From contig NZ_JBKFEY010000004.1 in assembly GCF_046507575.1 (NCBI RefSeq), positions 1-64,000 on the forward strand: 64,000 nt of DNA, written 5' to 3'. A program made the position numbers and the translations under genes. The stretch is from Pontitalea aquivivens (GTDB lineage: Bacteria; Pseudomonadota; Alphaproteobacteria; Rhodobacterales; Rhodobacteraceae). Positions 50,160 to 58,525 of the stretch are shown here, in pieces (the stretch's first letter is position 1; each line of letters starts with the position of its first letter). The notes under the pieces were generated by a model that worked only from the letters and a program-made list of their open reading frames with translations, ran no database searches and had not been told where the DNA came from.

Positions 50160-52274
50160 TCAATTCCGTTCCGTCCCGCCCAGGCCTTCCGGGCGCGCGC
50201 GCGGGCGCGGCGTGTCTGCGGTGGCCGGCACCGCCTCGATCACGATCCCGTCCGGGTCGCCGGCCGGTTCCCCGGGGGCTGCGTCGGGCGCCTGTGCGTC
50301 TGCCGTATCTGTTGCGCCCGGCGGGTCCTGCGTCTCGTCCTGTGCCCCGGCATCCGCGGCGTCGACCGTTTGCGGGGGTGTGCCGGCCGCTTCGGGCGCG
50401 GCGCTGCCGGGCGCTGGCACCCCACCCGCTGCATCCAGCACCGCTGCGGTGGGGCTGCCCTCGACGGGCGTTTCATCCAGCAGGACGAATTCGATCCGCC
50501 GGTTCGCTTCGCGGCCTGCCTCGGTGCCGTTGTCGGCGATCGGTTGCGATTCGCCATAGCCTTTCGCGGTCAGGTTGCCCACCAGAACCCGGCGTTCCAT
50601 CAGCGCGGCGCGCACCGCATCGGCGCGTTCCTGCGACAGCCTTTCGTTGAATTCCTCGGACCCCTGGCTGTCGGTATGACCGGCCAGTTCCATGCGGAAA
50701 TCGGCGCAGGTCTTCATGATTTCTGCCAGTTGGTCCAGCGCCGCCCCTTCATCTGCCGCGATCACCGCTGAACCGGGCTCAAAACTCAGCTTGTCGTCGC
50801 GCAGCACCGCATTCAGCTGCGCCACACATTCCGGGCCCGTGGGCAGCCCCAGCACCGGGTCCAGCCGCTTGTCGTAGCGGATCGACAGGTCCATCCGCAC
50901 CCCTTCGCCCAGCCGGGCGGCAAGGATCCGGGCCACCGCGTCCGAGGCTTGCGGGTTTCCTGTCACCCCGGACAGGCGGATCATGTCGGGGCTGACCACC
51001 ACCGCGCCCTGGGCCAGTTCGTCCAGTGCCTCCAGCGCGGCCAGAACACGCACCGGCCACCCCAGCGGCAGGGTGTCGTCCAGACGCGTGGCGCCATAGA
51101 CCCGGGCATTGCCAAAGCGCGCGCGGGCGAAATTCTCGACCGCCTCGCGCTGGCGTTCATCGGTCAGCCGCCCGCGCAGCTGGACCTGACCGGATGCGGC
51201 CAGCGTCGCGGAAAATTCGGGCGCGGCGCTGCCGGCTTCGGGTTTGCGCGTCAGTTCGGCCTTCAGCGAAAAGACCTCGGGCAGGTTCGATTCCAGTTCC
51301 CCCACCACCTTGTCGAACACCGCCTGGCTGACGCTGTCGCCCGCGATCAGCGCGATGTCGGCATCCGAAAAGGTGACGGATCCTTCGCCCAGTTCCTTCA
51401 TCGCGGCCAGCGCCATGCCCACCGCTTCGGCCCAGTCGGGCGAAGGTACGCCCATACCCACCGTGCAGCCCAGGTCGCCCGTGGCCCCGGCGGCGCGGGC
51501 CGCGGCCAGGATGCGGGTGCGCGCGCGGTCGGTATCGGCCGAACAGGCATCAAAGCGCGCGCCTTCGGCATCGATCAGGAAGCGCAGCGTGAAGGGCGTG
51601 ATCACCGGGCGCGGCGCGGAAATGTCGCGCGTCAGCTTCAGCCCGCCGGTGTTGCGCCGCGCCAGGCTGGTTTCGATGCGCGCCTTTTCGGTGGCGGAAT
51701 CGGTGATTGCGGTCACCGCGACCTCGCCCGCCGCGATCGAGATCTTGGACCGCGGCAGGCTGCGCAGCGTGGTCAGGCCAAAGTCATAGGCCTGTTGCCA
51801 GCCGTCCGGCACGGGGTAATCCGCGGTTTCCAGCATGTCGGTGACCTTGCCCTCTGCGGCAAGGGCGGTCAGGTCGCGCACCAGCGCCGCGCGGTCGGTT
51901 TCCGCCGGGACCAGCCCGATCAGCGAGATGCCATCGTCATTGCGCAGGATTTCCAGGCTGAAGGCGGGGGGGGCGATATCCCGGGCCTGGGCGACATCGG
52001 TGGCATCGACCACGCGCGTCGCCTCGACCACGGTTCCGGCCAGGGAAATCGCGCGGAACCGGGCGGCTTCGGATGGCGCGGTGCCCATCACGATCACCTG
52101 CAGCCCGTCAGCCTCGATCCGGGCCCAGCTGTGGCCGGCGGTTTCCAGCGCGACCCGCACGTCAGACCGTGACCGCTTTTCGATGATCGTGGCCGATCCG
52201 CCGGCGATGAAGGCCGACAGGATCAGCGCCGAAACGAAGGCGGCGCCGGTCATCAGTGTAGAGCGCAAGCGCAT
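50160..52274 (-). CDS. OmpA-family protein with BON-like repeats
   Basis: The 704-residue protein has an N-terminal membrane or signal segment (TLMTGAAFVSALILSAFIAG), several repeated alpha/beta modules resembling BON domains in the first 480 residues, an OmpA C-terminal peptidoglycan-binding domain (about 496-599, with LAGHTDSQGSEEFNERLSQE and GESQPIADNGTEAGREANRR), and a 105-residue Pro/Ala/Asp-rich tail. It probably ties the envelope to the cell wall from the inner-membrane side. The combination is long for the family, and the tail after the OmpA domain is unusual. First gene of a two-gene leftward unit. Confidence 0.85.
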   Translation of the reverse strand: MRLRSTLMTGAAFVSALILSAFIAGGSATIIEKRSRSDVRVALETAGHSWARIEADGLQVIVMGTAPSEAARFRAISLAGTVVEATRVVDATDVAQARDIAPPAFSLEILRNDDGISLIGLVPAETDRAALVRDLTALAAEGKVTDMLETADYPVPDGWQQAYDFGLTTLRSLPRSKISIAAGEVAVTAITDSATEKARIETSLARRNTGGLKLTRDISAPRPVITPFTLRFLIDAEGARFDACSADTDRARTRILAAARAAGATGDLGCTVGMGVPSPDWAEAVGMALAAMKELGEGSVTFSDADIALIAGDSVSQAVFDKVVGELESNLPEVFSLKAELTRKPEAGSAAPEFSATLAASGQVQLRGRLTDERQREAVENFARARFGNARVYGATRLDDTLPLGWPVRVLAALEALDELAQGAVVVSPDMIRLSGVTGNPQASDAVARILAARLGEGVRMDLSIRYDKRLDPVLGLPTGPECVAQLNAVLRDDKLSFEPGSAVIAADEGAALDQLAEIMKTCADFRMELAGHTDSQGSEEFNERLSQERADAVRAALMERRVLVGNLTAKGYGESQPIADNGTEAGREANRRIEFVLLDETPVEGSPTAAVLDAAGGVPAPGSAAPEAAGTPPQTVDAADAGAQDETQDPPGATDTADAQAPDAAPGEPAGDPDGIVIEAVPATADTPRPRARPEGLGGTERN

Positions 52275-52336
52275 ATCGGCAGAGCCTTTGGTTGTTGCCT
52301 CGCCTCCTCCTTAAGGGCAGGGGGGGCGGGGATCAA

Positions 52337-53353
52337 TCAAACCAGTGCCGCTGCGGCAAGAAACAGCGCAACGATCAGCCCGGTGTCGCGATTGCTGCGG
52401 AACAGGCGCAGGCAGGTGGCGGGGGCGTCGATGTCCAGCTGGCGCAGCTGCCAGATCATGTGCCAGCCAAAGGCCCAGGGCGCGATCAGCGCCAGAACCA
52501 GGCTGTGCGGCGGGGTCTGGGGCAACAACGCCGCCAGCACTGCCCCCGTCATCAACGCGACCGATCCGATCAGAAAACCGTTCAGCCAGCGCCCCGTCTG
52601 GTCGGCAAACAGCCGCGCGGTGGACCGGATGCCGATCAGCGCGTCATCTTCCTTGTCCTGATGGGCATAGATCGTGTCGTAGAACAACGTCCAGACCAGC
52701 CCCGACAGATAGAGCAGCACCGGCGCCGCCGACAGGCTGCCCGCATGCGCGGCCCAGGCCAGCAGCGCCCCCCAGTTGAAGGCGATGCCCAGGAAGACCT
52801 GCGGCCACCAGGTGAACCGTTTGGCAAAGGGATAGATCCCCACGGGGATCAGCGCGACCAGCCCCAGCACGATTGCCGCGGGGGGGAAGGTCAACAGGAT
52901 CAGCGCCGAAACCGCCACCTGCGCCGCCATCCAGATCAGCGCGCCGCGCACCGTGACCTGCCCCGACGGGATCGGGCGCGACCGGGTGCGCGCCACCCGC
53001 CCGTCGAAATCGCGGTCGGTAATGTCGTTCCAGGTGCAGCCCGCGCCACGCATCAGCACCGCGCCGATGCTGCAGCCAATGGCGATCCACAGATCGCCCC
53101 AGCGCGGGGCATCGGCGGCGGCGGCCAGCGCCAGCCCCCACCAGCACGGCAGCAACAACAGCCAGGTGCCGATGGGGCGGTCGGCGCGTGACAGCCGCAG
53201 ATAGGGGCGCGTGGCCGCGGGGGCCCAGCGGTCGACCCAGTTGTCGGGCGGCGCATCCGCGACCGTTCCGCAGGCGCCGGGCTGATCGGCCCGGGCCGCA
53301 TCGGTCGTCTCGGGCGTGTCGGTCCGCTCTGGCAATTCGGTCTTTTGGGTCAT
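52337..53353 (-). CDS. ubiA: 4-hydroxybenzoate polyprenyltransferase
   Basis: UbiA attaches the polyprenyl chain to 4-hydroxybenzoate in ubiquinone synthesis. The protein has 338 residues and about nine membrane helices. Both Asp-rich motifs are present: NDITDRDFDG and YDTIYAHQDKEDD. LSRADRPIGTWLLLLPCWWG is typical of the bacterial enzyme. The ATG at 53353 gives a 45-residue hydrophilic lead rich in Thr and Asp that is longer than usual. The divergent rsmE start is only 12 bases away, so the true start may be later or the message nearly leaderless. Confidence 0.92.
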   Translation of the reverse strand: MTQKTELPERTDTPETTDAARADQPGACGTVADAPPDNWVDRWAPAATRPYLRLSRADRPIGTWLLLLPCWWGLALAAAADAPRWGDLWIAIGCSIGAVLMRGAGCTWNDITDRDFDGRVARTRSRPIPSGQVTVRGALIWMAAQVAVSALILLTFPPAAIVLGLVALIPVGIYPFAKRFTWWPQVFLGIAFNWGALLAWAAHAGSLSAAPVLLYLSGLVWTLFYDTIYAHQDKEDDALIGIRSTARLFADQTGRWLNGFLIGSVALMTGAVLAALLPQTPPHSLVLALIAPWAFGWHMIWQLRQLDIDAPATCLRLFRSNRDTGLIVALFLAAAALV

Positions 53354-53365
53354 AGATTTCGCCTC

Positions 53366-54091
53366 ATGGAACGCGCCAGGATCAGACTTCATGTAGAGCA
53401 CCCTTTGGGTCCGGGGCAAGCCGTGCCCCTGACCGAGGCACAGGCGCATTACCTGTTCGGGGTGATGCGGCTGGGGGTTGGCGCGCGGGTCGCGCTGTTC
53501 AACGGGCGTGACGGCGAATGGACGGCCGAGGTGGCGCGCGCGGCCAGGCGCGGCGGCGATCTGGCCTGTGTGGAACAGGCCGCGCCACAGCTGGACCCGC
53601 CCGACCTGTGGCTGCTTTTCGCGCCGATCAAGAAAGCGCGCACAGATTTCATCGTGGAAAAGGCGGCGGAACTGGGGGCGGCGCGGATCATACCCGTGCA
53701 GACCGACTTCACCAATTCTGAACGTATTCGGCAGGACCGGCTGCAGGCCCATGCGGTCGAGGCCGCCGAACAATGCGGCGGCACCTTTGTCCCCGGGGTC
53801 AGCGATCTGGTGCCGCTGGCCAGGTTGCTGGCGGGTTGGGATGGGGCCCGCCGCATCCTGTGGGCCGATGAAAGCATGGCCGGCCCAGCCGAAACGCTTG
53901 CGGGTCTGGCCCCCGGCCCCTGGGCCATCCTGATCGGCCCCGAGGGCGGCTTTTCCGAACCCGAACGCGCCCGCCTGCGCGGCCTGCCTTTCGTGACCCC
54001 GGTCAGCCTGGGCCCGCGCATCCTGCGGGCCGATACGGCGGCCTGTGCGGCGCTGACGCTGTGGCAGGCCGCGCTGGGGGATTGGCGGTGA
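53366..54091 (+). CDS. rsmE: 16S rRNA (uracil1498-N3)-methyltransferase
   Basis: RsmE methylates U1498 of 16S rRNA. It has 241 residues: an N-terminal PUA-like part (HYLFGVMRLGVGARVALFNG) and a SPOUT knot with GPEGGFSEPERAR and LGPRILRADTAACAALTLWQ. The ATG at 53366 is chosen from the MERARIRLHVEH start; the in-frame ATG at 53345 would lie across the ubiA start. Its stop overlaps the next gene by GTGA. Confidence 0.93.
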   Translation: MERARIRLHVEHPLGPGQAVPLTEAQAHYLFGVMRLGVGARVALFNGRDGEWTAEVARAARRGGDLACVEQAAPQLDPPDLWLLFAPIKKARTDFIVEKAAELGAARIIPVQTDFTNSERIRQDRLQAHAVEAAEQCGGTFVPGVSDLVPLARLLAGWDGARRILWADESMAGPAETLAGLAPGPWAILIGPEGGFSEPERARLRGLPFVTPVSLGPRILRADTAACAALTLWQAALGDWR

Positions 54092-54600
54092 TCCGTCCCG
54101 CGGCGCGCGCAACCCTGATGCGCTGGCGCGAGGCGGCGGCGGCGGCGGGCACCTTGGCCGGCGGGATCTGGCTGTTCACGCTGGGGGGCTGGCTGATGCA
54201 GGCGCTGGGGCTGATCGTCGCGGGGGTGGCGCTGGCCTGGACGGTGATCGCCCTGCGCCGATTGCGTTTCGCGCGCGACATCACCGCGCCGGGCCTGGTC
54301 GAGGTGGATGAAGGCCAGATCGGCTATTTCGGCGCGGCCCAGGGCCTTGGCGGCTGTGTCGCGCTGCGCGATCTGACCGAAATCCGCCTGCTTGTGCTGC
54401 GGGGCCAGCACTATTGGCGGCTGAAGCAGGCGGATGGCCAGGCGCTTTTGATTCCGGTCGCGGCGGCGGGGGCGGCGGCGCTGTATGATGCCTTTGCCAC
54501 CCTGCCCGGGATCGACATGGCGCGCCTGTCGGCCGCGCTGGATCAGCGCATGGCCGCACAAAGCCTGTGGCAGCGGCCCGCCCATCTGCCCTTGACTTGA
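54088..54600 (+). CDS. Two-helix membrane protein with PH-like domain, unknown
   Basis: Starting at GTG 54088, which overlaps the rsmE stop, the 170-residue protein has two membrane helices (about 17-60; GGIWLFTLGGWLMQALGLIV) and a cytoplasmic beta-rich part with LVEVDEGQIGYFGAAQGLGG and YWRLKQADGQALLIPVAA, resembling bacterial PH-like folds. An ATG at 54118 is an alternative start. It lies between rsmE and gshA in one rightward transcript. Function unknown. Confidence 0.75.
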   Translation: MIRPAARATLMRWREAAAAAGTLAGGIWLFTLGGWLMQALGLIVAGVALAWTVIALRRLRFARDITAPGLVEVDEGQIGYFGAAQGLGGCVALRDLTEIRLLVLRGQHYWRLKQADGQALLIPVAAAGAAALYDAFATLPGIDMARLSAALDQRMAAQSLWQRPAHLPLT

Positions 54601-54654
54601 CCGTCACAGCGCGCCACCTGTTGCCCCGGAACCGAAGTGCGCGAGGGACGGCCC

Positions 54655-56025
54655 ATGTCAATTCCACAACAGGGCGGTGGCCCGATCGAGCGCCATGAGC
54701 AACTGGCCGAATATATCGCTTCGGGCGAAAAGCCGAAGGATCAGTGGCGCATTGGCACCGAGCATGAGAAATTCGGCTATTGCAAGGACACGCTGCAGCC
54801 GCTGCCCTATGACGGCCCGCGGTCAATCAGGGCGATGCTGGAAGGCATGCGCGACCGCTTTGGCTGGACCCCGGTGCTGGAGCAGGACAATATCATCGGC
54901 CTGACGCGCGATGGTGCCAATGTCAGCCTGGAGCCGGGCGGGCAGCTGGAACTGTCGGGCGCGCCGCTGGAAACCATCCACCAGACCTGCGACGAGGTGC
55001 ATGAACACCTGCGTGAGGTGCAGGCCGTGGCCGATGACATCGGCGCGCGCTTCATCGGGCTGGGGGCGGCGCCGGAATGGTCGCAGGACCAGATGCCGAT
55101 GATGCCCAAGGGCCGTTATCGGTTGATGACCGATTACATGGACAGCGTCGGCACGCTGGGCAAGCAGATGATGTATCGCACCTGCACGGTGCAGGTGAAC
55201 CTGGATTTCGCGTCCGAAGCAGACATGGTGAAGAAGCTGCGCGTGGCGCTGGCGCTTCAGCCGGTGGCGACCGCGCTGTTTGCCAACTCGCCCTTCCTGG
55301 ACGGCAAGCCCAACGGCATGAAAAGCTGGCGCAGCCATATCTGGCAGAACCTGGATGGCGCGCGCACCGGCATGCTGCCCTTCGTCTTTGAAGACGGCAT
55401 GGGATATGAACGCTGGGTTGACTATGTGTTGGATGTGCCGATGTATTTCGTCTACCGCGACGGCAGATACATCAATGCGCTGGGCCAGTCGTTCCGTGAT
55501 TTCCTGAAGGGCGAACTGCCCGCGTTGCCGGGCGAAAAGCCCACGCTGTCGGATTGGGCCGACCATATGACGACCGTGTTCCCCGAGGCGCGGGTGAAGA
55601 AATACATCGAGATGCGCGGCGCCGATGGTGGCCCCTGGCGGCGGCTGTGCGCGCTGCCGGCCTTTTGGGTCGGCCTGATCTATGATCAGGGCGCGCTGGA
55701 TGCGGCCTGGGATCTGGTCAAGGGCTGGGATGCGCAAACCCGCGATGCGCTGCGTGTGGCGGCGGGGCGCGATGCGCTTCAGGGCGAGACGAACGGCATC
55801 CGCCTGCACGACCTGGCGCGCGAGGCGGTGGCGATCGCGCAGGCCGGGCTGAAGGCGCGCGCGCGCCCCGGTGCGGGCGGGTTGATCCCCGATGAGACGC
55901 ATTTCCTGGATGCGCTTGCCGAAAGCGTGGCCAGCGGGCAGGTGCCGGCGGATGAGCTTTTGACGAAATATCATGGCGAATGGCAGGGCGATCTGAGCCG
56001 GATCTACGCCGAATACAGTTACTGA
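54655..56025 (+). CDS. gshA: Glutamate-cysteine ligase
   Basis: This enzyme makes gamma-glutamylcysteine, the first step of glutathione synthesis. With 456 residues it belongs to the GCS2/plant-like class common in alphaproteobacteria: WRIGTEHEKFGYC at the start of the active site, LEPGGQLELSGAPLETIHQT, and MYRTCTVQVNLDF. GAGGG lies before the ATG at 54655; an ATG 18 bases earlier is less likely. The gene is followed by a hairpin-repeat terminator. Confidence 0.94.
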   Translation: MSIPQQGGGPIERHEQLAEYIASGEKPKDQWRIGTEHEKFGYCKDTLQPLPYDGPRSIRAMLEGMRDRFGWTPVLEQDNIIGLTRDGANVSLEPGGQLELSGAPLETIHQTCDEVHEHLREVQAVADDIGARFIGLGAAPEWSQDQMPMMPKGRYRLMTDYMDSVGTLGKQMMYRTCTVQVNLDFASEADMVKKLRVALALQPVATALFANSPFLDGKPNGMKSWRSHIWQNLDGARTGMLPFVFEDGMGYERWVDYVLDVPMYFVYRDGRYINALGQSFRDFLKGELPALPGEKPTLSDWADHMTTVFPEARVKKYIEMRGADGGPWRRLCALPAFWVGLIYDQGALDAAWDLVKGWDAQTRDALRVAAGRDALQGETNGIRLHDLAREAVAIAQAGLKARARPGAGGLIPDETHFLDALAESVASGQVPADELLTKYHGEWQGDLSRIYAEYSY

Positions 56026-56046
56026 GCGGTGCGCCCGTGGCTGGTG

Positions 56047-56097
56047 CCGGGGGCTGCGCGCCCCCGGACCCCCGCGGAGTATTTTTCCAAGAAGAAG
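56047..56097. repeat. Terminator hairpin plus dispersed GGAGTATTT repeat
   Basis: CCGGGGGC (56047-56054) pairs with GCCCCCGG (56060-56067), followed by ACCCCCGC, GGAGTATTT and CCAAGAAGAAG to 56097. It lies after gshA and ends two bases before the plsY stop on the other strand. It copies the element at 36056-36103 almost base for base. Confidence 0.78.
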
Positions 56098-56098
56098 A

Positions 56099-56713
56099 TC
56101 AGGCGGTCTTGCGACCGATACGCGGTTCGGTCCCTGCGGCCAGGCGGGCGATATTGGTGCGGTGGCGCCAGAAGACCATGACCGCCATCACCGCGCAGAT
56201 CAGCATCACCTGCGGCCGGCCCAGGGCCCAGGCCAGCGGAACCGAGGCCGCCGCCGCGGCCAGTGCCGAAAGCGATGAAATCCGGCTGATCGCCGCTGTC
56301 ACAAGCCAGGTCGCGCAGGCCGCAAGCCCAACGGGCCAGGCCAGTGCCAGGATGGTGCCCAGAAAGGTGGCCACGCCCTTGCCGCCCCGGAAACCCAGCC
56401 AGACCGGATAGAGATGGCCCAGAAAGGCCGCGCCGCCCGCGATCTGGGCTGCGGTGTCCTCGGCCATGAGTGCGCGGGCGATCAGCACCGCCACCGCGCC
56501 TTTGGCACCGTCCAGCACCAGTGTGGCGGCGGCTGCCGCCTTGTTGCCGGTGCGCAGCACATTGGTTGCCCCGATATTGCCCGATCCGATGGCGCGCAGA
56601 TCGCCAAGGCCCAGCGTCCTGGTGATCACGATGCCGAAGGGGATGGATCCGAGCAGGTAGCCCAGCACCGCTACCAGCCCGAGGATCAGCGCCCCGCTAT
56701 CCAAAACCGGCAT
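56099..56713 (-). CDS. plsY: Glycerol-3-phosphate acyltransferase
   Basis: PlsY puts the first acyl chain on glycerol-3-phosphate using acyl phosphate. The 204-residue membrane protein has its three motifs: GSIPFGIVITR, RAIGSGNIGATNVLRTG, and GFRGGKGVATFLG. It is followed by a shared terminator-repeat and lies downstream of the pyrC-like gene by 33 bases, so it may be read from the pyrB promoter. Confidence 0.95.
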   Translation of the reverse strand: MPVLDSGALILGLVAVLGYLLGSIPFGIVITRTLGLGDLRAIGSGNIGATNVLRTGNKAAAAATLVLDGAKGAVAVLIARALMAEDTAAQIAGGAAFLGHLYPVWLGFRGGKGVATFLGTILALAWPVGLAACATWLVTAAISRISSLSALAAAAASVPLAWALGRPQVMLICAVMAVMVFWRHRTNIARLAAGTEPRIGRKTA

Positions 56714-56746
56714 GACTGCCCCCGTATTCTTGTTATTCGTTCGCGG

Positions 56747-58024
56747 TTATTCGCCCGCGCGGTAAACCTGCACCCCTGCGACGAATGTGGCAAGAACTTT
56801 GCCTTCCATCCGCTGCCCGTCGAAGGGGGTATTTTTCGATTTTGACTGCAGTTTGAACCGATCCAGCAGGAAGGGCGCGTCCGGATCGAACAGCACCAGA
56901 TCGGCGGGGGCGCCTTCGGCCAGGCGGCCCTGGGGCAGGCCCAGCCGTTTGGCGGGGTTCAGCGCCATGGCCCGGAACAGCTGTGGCAGGGTCAGCGCGC
57001 CGGCGTGGTAAAGCCGCATCGCCGCGGGCAGGAAGGTTTCCAGCGCCACCGCGCCCGCGGCTGCCTCTTCATACGGCAGGCGCTTGGATTCTTCATCCGC
57101 GGGGGTGTGCAATGAACAGATCACGTCAATCAGGCCGCTGGCCACGGCATCGAGCACGGCAAGGCGGTCTTCCTCGGCGCGCAGTGGCGGGGTCAGCCTG
57201 AAGAAGGTGCGATAGTCGCCCACGTCGAATTCGTTCAGCGTCAGATGGTGGATCGAGACGCCTGCGGTCACGTCCAGCCCGTTCCTTTTGGCCCGTTCCA
57301 GCGCGGGCAGGGTGCGCGCGCAGGTGACCTGATCGGCGTGGTAGCGTGCGCCGGTCATCTCGACCAGGGCCATGTCGCGGTCGAAGCCCATCCGTTCGGC
57401 CATCGGGCTGACGCCGGGCAGTCCGCGCAGCGAGGCGAACTTGCCCGAGGTGACCGAAGCGCCCGCCGACAGGCCGGGGTCCTGCGGGTGGCCGATCACC
57501 AGCGCGCCCAGGCTGCGGGCGTAGGCCAGTGCGCGCGACAGCACCTTGGTATCGGCCACGACATGATCGCAATCGGTAAAGGCGACCGCGCCGGCATCCA
57601 GCAGAAAGCCGATCTCGGTCATTTCGCGGCCTTCGCGGCCCTTGGTCAACGCGGCCATGTGGCGGATGCGGACGGGGGCGGAACCGGCGGCGCGGCGGGT
57701 GACGAACTCCAGCACCTCGGGGGTGTCGATGGCGGGCGTGGTGTCGGGGCGCGCGATGATCGTGGTCACGCCCCCCGCCGCCGCCGCAAGGCCGGCCGAG
57801 CGGAAGGATTCGCGGTGCCGTTCACCGGGTTCACCGATCTTGACGCCGATGTCGACAATGCCGGGGGCCAGGCACTTGCCGTGGCATTCGATCACCTGCG
57901 CATCGGCTGGGGCGGACATTTCGCCGATGGCGGCGATCACGCCATTGTCGAGGATCACGTTGCCCAGGGTCTGGGTCTGCGCCTCGGGGTCGATCAGGCG
58001 GGCGTTTTCAAGAAAGATCGTCAT
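56747..58024 (-). CDS. Dihydroorotase-like protein, predicted inactive (PyrC')
   Basis: The 425-residue protein is plainly of the type I dihydroorotase family (LAPGIVDIGV, GGVTTIIARPDTTPAID, ALNPAKRLGLPQGRLAEG), but catalytic residues are lost. The metal-binding His-x-His-x-Arg-Glu-Pro-Gly is here Gly60-Val-Lys62-Ile-Gly64-Glu-Pro-Gly. The catalytic DHAPH motif reads LHTPA (305-309), so the Asp is Leu. It stands in an operon with pyrB. In Pseudomonas an inactive PyrC' is a structural partner of aspartate carbamoyltransferase, and the same role is inferred here. A working dihydroorotase must be encoded elsewhere. Confidence 0.85.
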   Translation of the reverse strand: MTIFLENARLIDPEAQTQTLGNVILDNGVIAAIGEMSAPADAQVIECHGKCLAPGIVDIGVKIGEPGERHRESFRSAGLAAAAGGVTTIIARPDTTPAIDTPEVLEFVTRRAAGSAPVRIRHMAALTKGREGREMTEIGFLLDAGAVAFTDCDHVVADTKVLSRALAYARSLGALVIGHPQDPGLSAGASVTSGKFASLRGLPGVSPMAERMGFDRDMALVEMTGARYHADQVTCARTLPALERAKRNGLDVTAGVSIHHLTLNEFDVGDYRTFFRLTPPLRAEEDRLAVLDAVASGLIDVICSLHTPADEESKRLPYEEAAAGAVALETFLPAAMRLYHAGALTLPQLFRAMALNPAKRLGLPQGRLAEGAPADLVLFDPDAPFLLDRFKLQSKSKNTPFDGQRMEGKVLATFVAGVQVYRAGE

Positions 58025-58039
58025 GGGTCCCCCGTTGTC

Positions 58040-58525
58040 CTATCGCGCCACAAGCGCGCGCGCCGCCCTGGCCGCCTCGATCTGGCGCACGACGGCCTCG
58101 GCATCGGCCAGATGCTTGATCAGATGTTTGGCACCGCCGTTGGTGACGATCTGCACATCGCCGAACAGGCGGCGGACGGCGGCGATTTCCAGCAGCATCA
58201 CCTGCCGTCCCTGCGGCCCGATCAGCCGCCGGTCGGTCAGCCGCCAGCGCCGGGCAAATGCCTCGGACCGGAAGTAGAGCCCGCGCAGGCCCAGCCCCAG
58301 CATTACCGCCAGCGCCGCCACCGGGATCTGGCCGGCCTTGCCCATCCAGGGCAGGATCGCCAGCAGCGCCGCCACCCCGATCGCGGCCATCGCGGCATGA
58401 TCGGTCCAGTAGCGGCGACGGTCGGCCAGGAAAACGGCATTGACCGGTTCCCCGTCTTCCAGCGGGCGTTCCGCGGCGGGGCCGGGGCGATAGTCGTGAA
58501 CGTCGTCGCGCCTGATTTCAGACAT
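58040..58525 (-). CDS. PH-like membrane protein between pyrB and pyrC'
   Basis: The 161-residue protein has a polar start (MSEIRRDDVHDYRPGPAAER), two membrane helices (about 50-100) and a C-terminal WRLTDRRLIGPQGRQVMLLE, followed by IAAVRRLFGDVQIVT, which matches the bacterial PH (YdbS/YdbT-like) fold. It overlaps the pyrB stop by eight bases and ends 15 bases before pyrC', so it is co-transcribed with the pyrimidine genes without clear reason. Role unknown. Confidence 0.75.
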   Translation of the reverse strand: MSEIRRDDVHDYRPGPAAERPLEDGEPVNAVFLADRRRYWTDHAAMAAIGVAALLAILPWMGKAGQIPVAALAVMLGLGLRGLYFRSEAFARRWRLTDRRLIGPQGRQVMLLEIAAVRRLFGDVQIVTNGGAKHLIKHLADAEAVVRQIEAARAARALVAR

